DNA from: Novosphingobium mangrovisedimenti
GTDB taxonomy: Bacteria; Pseudomonadota; Alphaproteobacteria; Sphingomonadales; Sphingomonadaceae
DNA: 64,000 bases
Direction of reading: 5' to 3'
NCBI RefSeq assembly: GCF_025153475.1
Contig: NZ_JANZXA010000011.1
Coordinates: 62,001-126,000, forward strand
In this document: positions 45,773-55,022 of the stretch, piece after piece
Position numbering within the stretch: the stretch's first letter is position 1
Layout of the letters: each line of letters starts with the position of its first letter
Position numbers and translations under genes: made by a program
Notes under the pieces: model-generated
Told to the model about the DNA's origin: nothing
Database searches by the model: none
What the model saw: the letters and a program-made list of their open reading frames with translations, nothing else

Positions 45773-48193
45773 TCAGCGCGAACCGAAGGCGTAGCGCACG
45801 TTGAGGCCGAACTCACGCGGCGCAGTGGTAGTTACCGCCGTGTAGCTGCTGGTGTAGGTGGCCGCAGCGCCACCCGCAGCGAGGTTGCGATAAGACGTGA
45901 ACAGCGGGTCGCCGCGCGTCAGGGTCTTGGTGGTGTCGAGCAGATTCTTCGCGAACAGCGAAATCGACCATGCACCATCGGGTGAACGAATACCCGTGTA
46001 CAGGTTCACCAGACCATAGGAGCCGACATCATCGTAGATGTTGGTCGGGTCGGCGCGGGAATTGCCGTTGAAGTTCACCAGGCCGCGGACATAAGCTTCA
46101 ACCGCATCCGAAACCTCGTACCGGTATTCGGACGTCAGCGTTGCACTGAAGGGGGACTGGAAGCCCGAGCGCTGGGAGACGGTGCAAGCAGAGAGGTTGT
46201 CGCTGCCCACCACGGCCTGAAGTTCGGCAAGGCTCGGGGCGGAGGTCGTGCCGTCAGGCACGCCGTCGCCGTTGAGGTCGTTGCACGGGATCGTACCGTT
46301 CTTGATCTTGCCGATCGAGTAGGCGGCAGTGAGCCCGACGTCCCAATTGTCGGTCACGGCCACAGACAGATCGCCTTCGACGCCGTTCACTTCCACCGGC
46401 ACAGCGCCGACGAAATTGAACTGGGCGACTTCCTGATAGGTGGTGCCCGATGTGCGGTCATACGCTGTGTTCACGTAATACACGCCCTGGCCCGGCACAC
46501 GGTAGGGGTAGTTGTTGAACTTCTGGTGGTAGGCCGTCAGGTTCAGGTGGGCACGACCGCCCAGAATGGTGCTCTTCAGGCCAATTTCGTAAGACTTCGA
46601 CGTCTCGGCCGGAAGGTTCAGGAGGCTCTGTTCCAGAGCCGACTGGCTGAGGCTAAAGTCACCCACGACGTTCAGGCCCGGACGCCAGGAACTGCCCGTG
46701 CTCGCATAGATCATCAGGTCAGGCGTGAAATTGTGCTTCACGGAAGCGCTGTAGATCCACTTCTTCGCATTCTGGCCATCGGACGAGACCGTAATGCCGC
46801 CAACGACCAGGCCATTCACGTCGCGATAGTCGATATGACGAAGGCCGCCCGCAATTTCGGTGCTCTCGCCGATGTGGGCGGTCAGGTTACCGAAGAACGA
46901 CTGCTCGTGCGAATGACCTGTGCGTTCGATGTCGGTGACGACGTAATCGGTGAGGCCGGGCGCCAAGCTCGATCCCAAAATGCCGCTATCCGGATTATAC
47001 GGATTGGGGGCGCCAAGGATCGTGCGGCTAACCAGGTCGGTCGGCGTGGTGCTCTTGTAGTCGAAGAACCCGACGACGTAGTCGAACATTTCGAGCAGTC
47101 GGGCATCGTTCTGCAGACGAACTTCATGCGACGTCGATGAAACGTCAGAGTAATTGTCGCGGAAGATGTCGCCCGAGAAGAAGTTGCCCTTGTCCTGGTT
47201 CTCATGGCCCCAGATCTCCTGGGTGTAGTGCTGCCCTTGGTAGATGAGCACCTGCCCCAGCGCGGAACCTTCGGCACGCCAGTTGTAGATGTTGTAGATC
47301 TGGCGGGTATCCAGGCCATGCTCCATGTTGGAGAGGCGGTCCGACGACGCGATGTAGACGGGGCTGGCGCCCGCATCGGGGTTCACTTCGCTGAAAGAGG
47401 CGACCTGCGTGTAGGCGCGGGCCGTGCGGTCCAGACGCTGATACATGCCTTCCAGCTTCAGCCAGTCGGTCGGCTGAACGAGGATGGAGATGCGGCCGCT
47501 CTTGGTTCGCGAAAAGGGATCCTTGGTGGAATAGATCGAACGGACGCGGTCGCCTTCATTCTCGTCCCACACACCGGCAGCACGGATGGCCGCAATGCCT
47601 TCGATCACGGGGATGTTGACGCCGCCCTTGAAATTGAGGGTGCCGATGTCGTTCGCGGTCATGTCCGCGAAGCCGCCGTATTCGTAAAGGTCGGGCTTCT
47701 TGGCAGTGACCGTGATCGAGCCCGAGGGGGATGCACGACCGCGCAGGGTGCCCTGCGGACCGCGCTGCACTTCGATCATGCCGATGTCATACATCTGCTG
47801 AAGGATAACGCCGGCCGTGATCGGCGCGTCGTTGAAATAGAATTCGACGGTCGGGTTGTTGCCGCTGGCGCTGACGTCGAAATTGACACCGCGCAGCTTG
47901 GCACCACCGCCCACGCCGTTGGATTCGGTGTCCATCTGCAGGCCCGGGACGATAGCAGCAACGTCCTGGAAGCTGCGCATGTTCAGCTTGCTGACCTGAT
48001 CGGCCGACACGGTGTCGATCACAGCGGGAACGTCCTGCACGTCTTCGGCGCGGCGACGCGTCTGAACGATGATGACGTTTTCGGTGTACGAGGATTCGGT
48101 GCTGGCTTCGGTGTCGGCATCCTGAGCCAAAGCGGGCGTTGAAAGAGCTGCCACGCTCGCAGAGCACAGCAGCAGAGTCGAAAGAAGACGCAT
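45773..48193 (-). CDS. TonB-dependent outer-membrane receptor
   Basis: A receptor of 806 residues with signal peptide (MRLLSTLLLCSASVAALSTPALAQ), a TonB-box-like VIIVQTRR, plug domain (VPAVIDTVSADQVSKL...VPGLQM, then EVQRGPQGTLRGRASPSG) and a 22-strand barrel with typical alternating segments. The substrate is not evident; sphingomonads have many such receptors for siderophores, glycans and aromatic compounds. The last residues are NVRYAFGSR, so the usual terminal aromatic residue is not at the very end. Start is ATG 48191-48193 behind GGGAGAGAAT; ATG 48203-48205 is less well placed. No transporter or regulator is adjacent. Confidence 0.92.
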   Translation of the reverse strand: MRLLSTLLLCSASVAALSTPALAQDADTEASTESSYTENVIIVQTRRRAEDVQDVPAVIDTVSADQVSKLNMRSFQDVAAIVPGLQMDTESNGVGGGAKLRGVNFDVSASGNNPTVEFYFNDAPITAGVILQQMYDIGMIEVQRGPQGTLRGRASPSGSITVTAKKPDLYEYGGFADMTANDIGTLNFKGGVNIPVIEGIAAIRAAGVWDENEGDRVRSIYSTKDPFSRTKSGRISILVQPTDWLKLEGMYQRLDRTARAYTQVASFSEVNPDAGASPVYIASSDRLSNMEHGLDTRQIYNIYNWRAEGSALGQVLIYQGQHYTQEIWGHENQDKGNFFSGDIFRDNYSDVSSTSHEVRLQNDARLLEMFDYVVGFFDYKSTTPTDLVSRTILGAPNPYNPDSGILGSSLAPGLTDYVVTDIERTGHSHEQSFFGNLTAHIGESTEIAGGLRHIDYRDVNGLVVGGITVSSDGQNAKKWIYSASVKHNFTPDLMIYASTGSSWRPGLNVVGDFSLSQSALEQSLLNLPAETSKSYEIGLKSTILGGRAHLNLTAYHQKFNNYPYRVPGQGVYYVNTAYDRTSGTTYQEVAQFNFVGAVPVEVNGVEGDLSVAVTDNWDVGLTAAYSIGKIKNGTIPCNDLNGDGVPDGTTSAPSLAELQAVVGSDNLSACTVSQRSGFQSPFSATLTSEYRYEVSDAVEAYVRGLVNFNGNSRADPTNIYDDVGSYGLVNLYTGIRSPDGAWSISLFAKNLLDTTKTLTRGDPLFTSYRNLAAGGAAATYTSSYTAVTTTAPREFGLNVRYAFGSR

Positions 48194-48205
48194 ATTCTCT
48201 CCCAT

Positions 48206-48477
48206 GAGATGGTGTCAGGACTGAATGTTCCTTGCGCGCAGGAACTGAAACCGCCTCAGTTTTGTGTCAACGTGTCTCGTGCGAAGATTACGCGCCAGCG
48301 ATACATAGTGACTTCGCGGCAACGGATCGGGAGAGAAGTGCACCGCAAACGCCCTCTGGAAGGGCGAAAATCGCCAATTCAGCCATTCGATCCATCGGCG
48401 CGAACGGCGATGTCAGGAGGCCCGCCCAGTGGGCACGCGCGATTCGCAGGTTCAGAGATGGGTGTCAGGACTGAATG
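48206..48477. repeat. 22/23-bp direct repeat pair upstream of the receptor gene
   Basis: GAGATGGTGTCAGGACTGAATG at 48206-48227 recurs as the same sequence with one extra G at 48455-48477, about 250 bases apart. Both lie in the same orientation in the leader/promoter region of the TonB-dependent receptor. The DNA between them (about 228 bp) carries no gene I can recognise. Confidence 0.75.
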
Positions 48478-48555
48478 GGCGCATCGCCGCCGCGCACGCA
48501 CCACCACGATGCGCCCATTCGCGCGGTGGTGATGTATGGTGTTTTATGCGTAAAA

Positions 48556-48632
48556 TGGTCGGGGAGAGAGGATTCGAACCTCCGGCCCCTGCCTCCCGAA
48601 GACAGTGCTCTACCAGGCTGAGCTACTCCCCG
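48556..48632 (-). tRNA. tRNA-Pro(CGG)
   Basis: On the minus strand, acceptor CGGGGAG/CTCCCCG, D arm TAGCTCAGCCTGGTAGAGC, anticodon loop TTCGGGA giving CGG, T arm with GTTCGAATC and encoded CCA. Confidence 0.96.
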
Positions 48633-48944
48633 ACCGATCGTGCCGCGTTAAAGCGGCCCGAGGCAGGAGCGCGCCTATAGAGAGCGATTCAGAAGGTGGC
48701 AAGGGAACAATGTGCAAATCGTGCAACCCTTTTTCACTTACGCTGATTTAGGCACCGGCTTCTGTGATCAGCGCTATCCCAGGAGCAGGGGACAGGGCTG
48801 GCTTTGCGGACGGATTCCAGTCGGGCGTAACTCTTTCCCGGTTCTTTTCCTCGCGGCCGGCGAGGGCTAGGTCCCTTTCTATATTGCACGGGCGTGCTGC
48901 AGGCCTTGTCGAGAGGGGCTCACGTCATTCCTGGAGGGACATTC
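48633..48944. other. intergenic region upstream of thyA, no gene seen
   Basis: About 310 bases lie between the tRNA-Pro 5' end and thyA. The tRNA promoter should be at the left and the thyA promoter at the right; TCTATATTG near 48877-48885 is a possible -10 region but no convincing -35 is spaced to it. No supported open frame or RNA was found. Confidence 0.45.
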
Positions 48945-49880
48945 ATGCCGTCGAGTTCCGTTCCGCACTACGAGTACCAGTATCTCGGCCTGTTGCGGGA
49001 AGTGTGGGAACATGGCGACGAGAGGCGCGACCGCACGGGCGTAGGGACCCGTTCGCTGTTCGGACCATCCATGCGCTTCGATCTTTCCGGCGATGCCGTA
49101 CCGCTGCTCACGACCAAGCGCGTGGCCTGGAAGACCGCTGCGCGCGAAATGCTGTGGTTCCTGACCGGCGATACGAACATTCGCGAACTCGTCCGTCAGA
49201 AAGTCCATATCTGGACCGACTGGCCGCTCGACCGCTTTCGGCGCGAAACGGGTGAAGAGATAGATCGCGATGCGTTCGAAGCACGCATTCTCGAGGACGA
49301 TTCGTTCGCCGAACGCTGGGGCGATCTCGGGCCGGTCTACGGCAAGCAGTGGGTAAGCTGGGATACTTACGAGCCTGCCGGCGAGGGGCTGTTCCGGCGC
49401 GGAAAGCCGATCAATCAGATCGCGCAGCTGGTGGAAGATATTCGCCACAATCCGACATCGCGCCGCCTCCTGTTTACTGGCTGGAATGTCGCAGAGCTTG
49501 GCGGCATGGCCCTGCCGCCCTGCCACATGACCTATCAGTATCATGTCGCCGGCGGCCGGCTGTCGGGCATGTTGTGGCAGCGATCGTGCGATCTAGGGCT
49601 GGGCTTTGCGTTCAATGCCTTTTCGGCAGCGATGTTGTTGCGGATGCTGGCGCAGCAATGCGATCTCGAACCCGGCGAACTGGTCTGGAGCGGCGGCGAC
49701 ACGCATGTCTATCTGAACCACGAACATCTCGTGCAGGAACAACTCGCACGCACGCCGCGCAGCCATCCCGTCCTGAAGATCAAGCGCAAGCCCGACACGA
49801 TCTTCGATTACCGGATCGAGGACTTCGAGGTGCTCGACTACGATCCACACCCTCACATAGCCGCCCCCGTCGCCGTGTGA
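48945..49880 (+). CDS. thyA: thymidylate synthase
   Basis: ThyA methylates dUMP to dTMP using methylene-tetrahydrofolate. The 311-residue protein is of the long bacterial type, with an insertion between residues about 90 and 140. It has RDRTGVGTRSLFG, the dUMP-binding NPTSRRLLFTGWN, the catalytic cysteine in LPPCHM, QRSCDLGLGFAFN and the C-terminal DYDPHPHIAAPVAV. The start ATG 48945 follows CTGGAGGG. It uses cofactor from the folate pathway that begins with folE at 10 kb and is linked to fau at 55 kb. Confidence 0.96.
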   Translation: MPSSSVPHYEYQYLGLLREVWEHGDERRDRTGVGTRSLFGPSMRFDLSGDAVPLLTTKRVAWKTAAREMLWFLTGDTNIRELVRQKVHIWTDWPLDRFRRETGEEIDRDAFEARILEDDSFAERWGDLGPVYGKQWVSWDTYEPAGEGLFRRGKPINQIAQLVEDIRHNPTSRRLLFTGWNVAELGGMALPPCHMTYQYHVAGGRLSGMLWQRSCDLGLGFAFNAFSAAMLLRMLAQQCDLEPGELVWSGGDTHVYLNHEHLVQEQLARTPRSHPVLKIKRKPDTIFDYRIEDFEVLDYDPHPHIAAPVAV

Positions 49881-50120
49881 CGCCGCATGTGCGGTGTCGC
49901 GGTGTATTTCGGGCCGGGGCATATCCACGTAGTACGTGCGCGCACGTTATGGCGCCCGTGTCAAACTTTGCCGGATGCCGGGCGTTTATAAAGGGATAGC
50001 CCGGGCGCGAAAGGGTGGCACTGAGCGATTGACATTGCTGCAGTGAGTAATATTATAACTCTCACGCAGAATATTGATGCTCAGGGTTCTCGCGACCCGA
50101 TCATGGCGGGAGAGCACAAG

Positions 50121-51419
50121 ATGACCACAGGTCAGGCCCCTTCGGACAAACGGCGCGGAAATTTGCCGCCGTTGGAATTTCACGTTCCCGAGCCTTGTTA
50201 CCGGCCGGGTGACGTTGTCGACTATTCGCATCTGGAGATCCCCGAAGCGGGAACGGTGCGTCGGCCCGACGAGGCTTGCGAGGCCCGCGAGACCTGGCCG
50301 CTGACGTCCGACCTGATCCGCGTTCTCGATGACGAGGATCACGCCGTCGGCCCGTGGAATCCCGGCCTCGATGCCGAAACGCTGCGCCGCATCCTGCGCA
50401 CCATGGCGCTTACACGTGCTTTCGACGATCGCATGTATCGTGGCCAGCGGCAGGGCAAGACCAGCTTCTATATGAAGAGCACTGGCGAAGAGGCGATTTC
50501 CGTGGCCTGCGCCTTTGCCCTTGCCAGCGATGACATGGTATTTCCCAGCTATCGCCAGCAGGGCATCCTGATTTCGCGCGGCTATCCTCTCGTCGAGATG
50601 ATCAACCAGATCTACTCGAACCGCGCCGACCGGCTGAAAGGGCGGCAGTTGCCGATCATGTATTCGGCAAAGGACTATGGATTCTTCACGATCTCCGGCA
50701 ACCTTGCCACACAATTCCCGCAGGCCGTGGGCTGGGCCATGGCGAGTGCGATCAAGGGCGATACGCGCATCGCGACCAGCTTCATCGGCGAGGGATCGAG
50801 CGCGGAGGGAGATTTCCACGCGGCGATGACGTTCGCTGCCGTCTACAACGCGCCGGTGGTGCTCAACGTGGTGAACAACCAGTGGGCGATTTCGAGCTTC
50901 TCCGGCTTTGCCGGGGCTGAGCGAACGACGTTTGCCGCACGCGCGGCAGGCTACGGAATCGCGGGCCTGCGAGTCGACGGCAACGATGCGCTCGCGGTCT
51001 ATGCGGCGATGGACTGGGCGGCCAACCGCGCCCGGGCCAACAAGGGGCCGACGCTTATCGAACATTTCACCTATCGCGCCGAGGGCCATTCGACCTCGGA
51101 TGATCCGAGCGCCTACCGTTCCGCGCGCGAAGCCGAGGAATGGCCGCTCGGCGATCCGATCATGCGCCTGAAGAATCACCTCGTGGCTATGGGGGAATGG
51201 TCCGAGGAACAGCATGCGGAGATGGACCGCGTGCTGGCCGAGGACGTTCGCGCGGCCACCAAGGAGGCCGAAAAGAACGGCATCCTGGGACACGGTCTGC
51301 ATCATCCGTTCCATACGATGTTCGAGGACGTTTTCGAGGAACTGCCCTGGCACCTGGAAGAGCAGGCCGAACAGGCCATCAGCGAGCGCCGGACGAAATG
51401 GCCGGAGTGGAAGGAGTAG
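50121..51419 (+). CDS. bkdA1: branched-chain 2-oxoacid dehydrogenase E1 alpha subunit
   Basis: E1 alpha decarboxylates branched-chain 2-oxoacids with thiamine diphosphate. The 432-residue protein has YRQQGILISRG, FIGEGSSAEGDFHAAM and VVNNQWAIS (the TPP/Mg site) and HSTSDDPSAYR, the phosphorylation-loop region of the family. The N-terminal extension of about 60 residues before the PLT motif is typical of BCKDH rather than pyruvate dehydrogenase. Start ATG 50121 follows GGGAGAG; ATG 50103 and GTG 50043 are alternatives. It heads a three-gene unit and ends 5 bases before E1 beta. Confidence 0.94.
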   Translation: MTTGQAPSDKRRGNLPPLEFHVPEPCYRPGDVVDYSHLEIPEAGTVRRPDEACEARETWPLTSDLIRVLDDEDHAVGPWNPGLDAETLRRILRTMALTRAFDDRMYRGQRQGKTSFYMKSTGEEAISVACAFALASDDMVFPSYRQQGILISRGYPLVEMINQIYSNRADRLKGRQLPIMYSAKDYGFFTISGNLATQFPQAVGWAMASAIKGDTRIATSFIGEGSSAEGDFHAAMTFAAVYNAPVVLNVVNNQWAISSFSGFAGAERTTFAARAAGYGIAGLRVDGNDALAVYAAMDWAANRARANKGPTLIEHFTYRAEGHSTSDDPSAYRSAREAEEWPLGDPIMRLKNHLVAMGEWSEEQHAEMDRVLAEDVRAATKEAEKNGILGHGLHHPFHTMFEDVFEELPWHLEEQAEQAISERRTKWPEWKE

Positions 51420-51424
51420 GGGAT

Positions 51425-52477
51425 ATGCTGGAAGAGGAACCCGTCAGCCTCCACGAGGCGCCGACCCGCTCGCTCAATATGATCGAAGCGATCAACGATG
51501 CGCTCGACATCATGATGTCTCACGATCCCGACGTCGTGATCATGGGCGAGGATGTCGGCTATTTCGGCGGCGTTTTCCGGGCCACGGCGGGCCTGCAGAA
51601 AAAGTACGGCATGAACCGGGTGTTCGATTCGCCGATCAACGAGTGCGGTATCGTCGGGGCCGCTGTCGGGATGGCCGCCTACGGGCTTCGGCCGGTGCCC
51701 GAGATCCAGTTCGCGGACTATATATATCCAGGCCTGGACCAGCTCGTCTCGGAAGCTGCTCGCCTGCGGTATCGTTCGGCGGGAGAATTCATCGCGCCGA
51801 TCACGATTCGCTCGCCATTCGGCGGCGGCATCTTCGGCGGGCAGACGCACAGCCAGAGCCCGGAGGCGCTGTTTACGCACGTCGCCGGCCTCAAGACCGT
51901 GATTCCCTCGACGCCGCACGACGCCAAAGGGCTGTTGATCGCCGCGATCGAGGACAACGATCCGGTGGTCTTCTTCGAGCCCAAGCGCATCTACAACGGC
52001 CCATTCGATGGAAACTACGACAGCCCTTCGAGGACCTGGAAGGCGCATCCCGGCGGCAAAGTGCCCGAAGGCTATTATTCGATTCCGCTCGGCAAGGCGC
52101 GCACGGTGCGCGAAGGTTCCGCGCTGACCGTGCTGGTGTACGGCACCATGGTGCACGTGGCGGAGGCGGTGCTGGAAGCAAAGGGCGTCGATGCAGAGAT
52201 CATCGACTTGCGCACGCTGGTGCCGCTCGACATCGAGGCTGTGGAAAAGTCTGTCGAGAAGACGGGGAAATGCCTGGTGATACACGAGGCAACCCGCACC
52301 TCCGGCTTCGGCGCCGAACTCGTCGCGCTCGTGCAGGAGCGCTGCTTCTATCACCTCGAAGCGCCCATAGAGCGCGTGACCGGCTTCGACACGCCGTATC
52401 CGCACAGCCTCGAGTGGGCATATTTTCCGGGTCCCGTCCGCATCGGCGAAGCGGTGGACCGGCTGATGAAGGATTGA
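51425..52477 (+). CDS. bkdA2: branched-chain 2-oxoacid dehydrogenase E1 beta subunit
   Basis: The 350-residue beta subunit completes the E1 TPP active site. It shows MGEDVGYFGGVFRAT, VFDSPINECGIVGAAVGMA, PEIQFADYIYPGLDQ and the C-terminal transketolase-like domain with TRTSGFGAEL and VTGFDTPYPH. Start ATG 51425 lies 5 bases after the alpha gene, and the stop is 4 bases before E2, so the complex is made from one transcript. Confidence 0.95.
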   Translation: MLEEEPVSLHEAPTRSLNMIEAINDALDIMMSHDPDVVIMGEDVGYFGGVFRATAGLQKKYGMNRVFDSPINECGIVGAAVGMAAYGLRPVPEIQFADYIYPGLDQLVSEAARLRYRSAGEFIAPITIRSPFGGGIFGGQTHSQSPEALFTHVAGLKTVIPSTPHDAKGLLIAAIEDNDPVVFFEPKRIYNGPFDGNYDSPSRTWKAHPGGKVPEGYYSIPLGKARTVREGSALTVLVYGTMVHVAEAVLEAKGVDAEIIDLRTLVPLDIEAVEKSVEKTGKCLVIHEATRTSGFGAELVALVQERCFYHLEAPIERVTGFDTPYPHSLEWAYFPGPVRIGEAVDRLMKD

Positions 52478-52481
52478 TCAG

Positions 52482-53792
52482 ATGGGGCGCTACACGTTCC
52501 GCCTTCCCGACATCGGGGAAGGCATTGCCGAAGCAGAAGTCGTTGCCTGGCATGTGAAGGTCGGCGACATGGTCGAGGAAGACGGCCGTCTTGCCGACAT
52601 GATGACCGACAAGGCGACGGTCGAAATGGAAAGCCCGGTGGCGGGCAAGGTGATCGAGGTCGCGGGCGAGACCGGCGATGTCATTGCCATCGGTTCGCCG
52701 CTCGTAGTGATCGAGGTGGAAGGCGAGGGCAACGAAGGCGCCGGGGCTGCCATGCCTGCCGCCCACGCCAATGCTCCCGCCGTTACCGAGGAGACGCGCA
52801 GCGAGCCCGAACCGGAAATGCCTGCAGCGCCTCCTGAGCCAGCACCACAGCCGGCCTCGGTAGTAGTCCGGGCCGAAACGGCGGAGCCGCCCGCGCTCGC
52901 GCCTGCCGGCAGTCCATCGGCGAAAGTCATGGCCAGTCCTGCTGTGCGCAAGCGGGCGAAGGACCTCGGGATCGCACTGTCCGAGCTGCGGCCCGCCGAA
53001 GACGGACGCGTGCGTCATGCCGATCTCGATGCGTTCCTTGCCTACAATTCGGCCAGCGGTTTTCAGCCGGCCGGACGCAAAGGACGGGACGAGCAGATCC
53101 GCGTCATCGGCCTGCGCCGCCGCATCGCCGAAAACATGGCAGCGTCCAAGCGCAACATTCCGCACTTCGCCTATGTCGAGGAATACGACGTCACCGCGCT
53201 CGAGGAGATGCGCGCGCAGCTCAATGAAGGGCGGGGCGAACGGCCCAAGCTAACCATGCTGCCGTTCCTGATCAGCGCGATCTGCAAGCTGATCCCGGAC
53301 TACCCCATGCTCAATGCGCATTACGATGACGAGGCGGGCGTGGTCACACGCCATGGCTCGGTGCATCTGGGCATGGCGGCGCAGACGCCGGCAGGGCTCA
53401 TGGTTCCGGTGATCCGCGACGCGCAGGACCGCAACCTGTGGCAACTCGCGACCGAGATCTCGCGGCTTGCCGCCGCCGCGCGCGACGGATCGGCGAAATC
53501 GGCCGAACTGTCGGGCTCGACAATCACGGTGACGTCGCTCGGGCCCATGGGGGGCGTTGCGACGACCCCCGTCATCAACCGCCCTGAAGTGGCCATCATC
53601 GGCCCCAACCGCATCGTCGAACGGCCGATGTTCGTGCGCGATTCCAGCGGCACGGAGCGTATCGAGAAGCGCAAGCTGATGAACATTTCCATGAGCTGCG
53701 ATCACCGCGTTGTGGACGGCTGGGATGCAGCGAGTTTTGCGCAGGACCTCAAGAAGCTGATCGAGGCTCCGGCGCTGATCCTGGCAGGGTAG
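52482..53792 (+). CDS. bkdB: branched-chain 2-oxoacid dehydrogenase E2 (dihydrolipoyl acyltransferase)
   Basis: E2 carries the acyl group to CoA and forms the core of the complex. The 436-residue protein has one lipoyl domain (residues 1-80, lipoylated Lys in TDKATVEM), an Ala/Pro-rich linker, a peripheral subunit-binding domain (SPAVRKRAKDLGIAL) and the acyltransferase domain ending in SMSCDHRVVDGWDAASF, with the catalytic His-Asp. The gene closes the cluster; no E3 (lipoamide dehydrogenase) follows. A GGTCCG/CGGACC hairpin (53805-53820) separates it from the convergent neighbour. Confidence 0.95.
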   Translation: MGRYTFRLPDIGEGIAEAEVVAWHVKVGDMVEEDGRLADMMTDKATVEMESPVAGKVIEVAGETGDVIAIGSPLVVIEVEGEGNEGAGAAMPAAHANAPAVTEETRSEPEPEMPAAPPEPAPQPASVVVRAETAEPPALAPAGSPSAKVMASPAVRKRAKDLGIALSELRPAEDGRVRHADLDAFLAYNSASGFQPAGRKGRDEQIRVIGLRRRIAENMAASKRNIPHFAYVEEYDVTALEEMRAQLNEGRGERPKLTMLPFLISAICKLIPDYPMLNAHYDDEAGVVTRHGSVHLGMAAQTPAGLMVPVIRDAQDRNLWQLATEISRLAAAARDGSAKSAELSGSTITVTSLGPMGGVATTPVINRPEVAIIGPNRIVERPMFVRDSSGTERIEKRKLMNISMSCDHRVVDGWDAASFAQDLKKLIEAPALILAG

Positions 53793-53819
53793 GGGCGGCG
53801 GACTGGTCCGCGCCCGGAC

Positions 53820-54275
53820 CTATTTGACGATCCCGGCGTAAGCGATCTCGCCCTGGCCGCGTGCGGCACTGCTTGCAGGAATGCGCCAGCGAACGTGCGT
53901 GACGTCTTCTGGCGTCGCGGCGCGGCTGCCGACGCGCAGGTTGGCAAGGTTGCCCCACGTGCGGCCACCGTCGACAGAGACCTCCTGCCTTTCGTTGGTG
54001 CTCTCCTGATAGGCGAGCGAGGCGGGAAGCGGGTTGGTGATGACAAAGCCGCCATCGCCACCCATGCGATACCACCTGACGACGGTTACCACACGGTCCC
54101 CACGCACGAGCCGCCGTGCCGGTTCGAGGCGGCGGTTGGTCTCGCGCGTGATTCTCTCGACATAGACCGCGCTGTCGGTTGCGACGGAAGCGGTTCCCTG
54201 AGCACCGGCGGGCAAGGCGAGAGCCGTTGCCGACGCGAGCACAGCTGCGAAAAGGATATGCCGGTTCGGACGCAC
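53820..54275 (-). CDS. small exported protein, unknown (DUF11-like features)
   Basis: A 151-residue secreted protein starting at GTG 54273-54275 behind GAGGGAAA. The signal peptide (hydrophobic part [20 protein letters not shown]) is followed by a beta-rich domain with VRGDRVVTVVRWYR, GGDGGFVITNPLPASLAYQ and VSVDGGRTWG. The segments resemble the conserved DUF11-type repeat in which outer parts of surface proteins describe a damaged beta-sandwich; that match is from memory and not certain. Function is unknown. It is convergent with bkdB and has tRNA-Asp genes behind it. Confidence 0.7.
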   Translation of the reverse strand: MRPNRHILFAAVLASATALALPAGAQGTASVATDSAVYVERITRETNRRLEPARRLVRGDRVVTVVRWYRMGGDGGFVITNPLPASLAYQESTNERQEVSVDGGRTWGNLANLRVGSRAATPEDVTHVRWRIPASSAARGQGEIAYAGIVK

Positions 54276-54473
54276 TGATTTCCCTCATGACGGCCCTCCA
54301 TGGGCCTGCTGGGAACATGCGCCCGCAGTCGCCAAGATATGGTTAACGCAGCTTCATCACGACGCAGCGGTCCGGGCTCACGCAAAAAATCCGCCGAGCC
54401 CCGGCAAGGCAGTTGACAGGTCCCCGAGGCTGGCTTAGTGGCGCGGCTCCCAAGCGGACGCACCGCAAAGTAC

Positions 54474-54550
54474 GCGGGTGTAGCTCAGTTGGTTAGAGTG
54501 TCGGCCTGTCACGCCGAAGGTCGCGGGTTCGAGCCCCGTCACTCGCGCCA
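54474..54550 (+). tRNA. tRNA-Asp(GTC), copy 1
   Basis: Acceptor GCGGGTG pairs with CACTCGC, the anticodon loop TGTCACG gives GTC, the T arm contains GGTTCGAGCC and CCA is encoded. Confidence 0.97.
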
Positions 54551-54621
54551 CTTGGGATCTCTACCGGGAAACCGGCAGGGTTGCGGACGGCCAGGCCCTG
54601 CCTGACCACATACATTGCTGT

Positions 54622-54698
54622 GCGGGTGTAGCTCAGTTGGTTAGAGTGTCGGCCTGTCACGCCGAAGGTCGCGGGTTCGAGCCCCGTCACTCGCGCCA
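54622..54698 (+). tRNA. tRNA-Asp(GTC), copy 2
   Basis: An exact duplicate of the tRNA at 54474, including CCA; the 71-base spacer shows no similarity to the other flank beyond a few bases. Confidence 0.97.
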
Positions 54699-54729
54699 CT
54701 TCCCACGAAGTGGCCACGCAGCACGAAAG

Positions 54730-54752
54730 AAGGCCGGGCTTGTCCCGGCCTT
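54730..54752. terminator. terminator after the tRNA-Asp pair
   Basis: AAGGCCGGG and CCCGGCCTT form a 9-bp stem around CTTGT, followed by TT on the plus strand and flanked by A-rich sequence on the other side. It ends the tRNA transcript and may also end the DUF2842/fau transcript coming from the right. Confidence 0.85.
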
Positions 54753-54797
54753 TTCCATTTCCAGCCATGTGGAAACGCTCTCAAGCCAGGGGCGCGA

Positions 54798-55022
54798 TCA
54801 GCCCCAGCGGCCGGTTTCCATCCAGATCAGGAAACGTCGCAGGGGCAATATCCAGACGAGGCCGAGCACCACGTAGACCGGCGTCTGGGCAAGCGCATTC
54901 CACTCACCGATGAGCGGGGGCACGAAACTGGCGACCGCAATGCCGTAAAGCGCGAGCGCAAGCACGAGGAGGAGGACGCCGATCGGTATCCGCCATGTCG
55001 GGGCTTCGCGCATGTCAGTCAT
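54798..55022 (-). CDS. DUF2842 family membrane protein
   Basis: A small protein of about 74 residues with two membrane segments (IPIGVLLLVLALALYGIAVA and VYVVLGLVWILPLRRFLIWM). The layout and the closing WILPLRRFLIWM are typical of DUF2842, a family limited largely to alphaproteobacteria and of unknown function. I choose ATG 55022, which overlaps the fau stop by 8 bases; ATG 55031 or 55013 are possible. The overlap indicates coupling to fau. Confidence 0.75.
   Translation of the reverse strand: MTDMREAPTWRIPIGVLLLVLALALYGIAVASFVPPLIGEWNALAQTPVYVVLGLVWILPLRRFLIWMETGRWG

Noticed and set aside
54493..54768. Minus-strand frame with RVTGLEPATFGVTGR across the tRNA-Asp pair.
   Set aside because: It is again the antisense of two tRNA genes and has no ribosome site.
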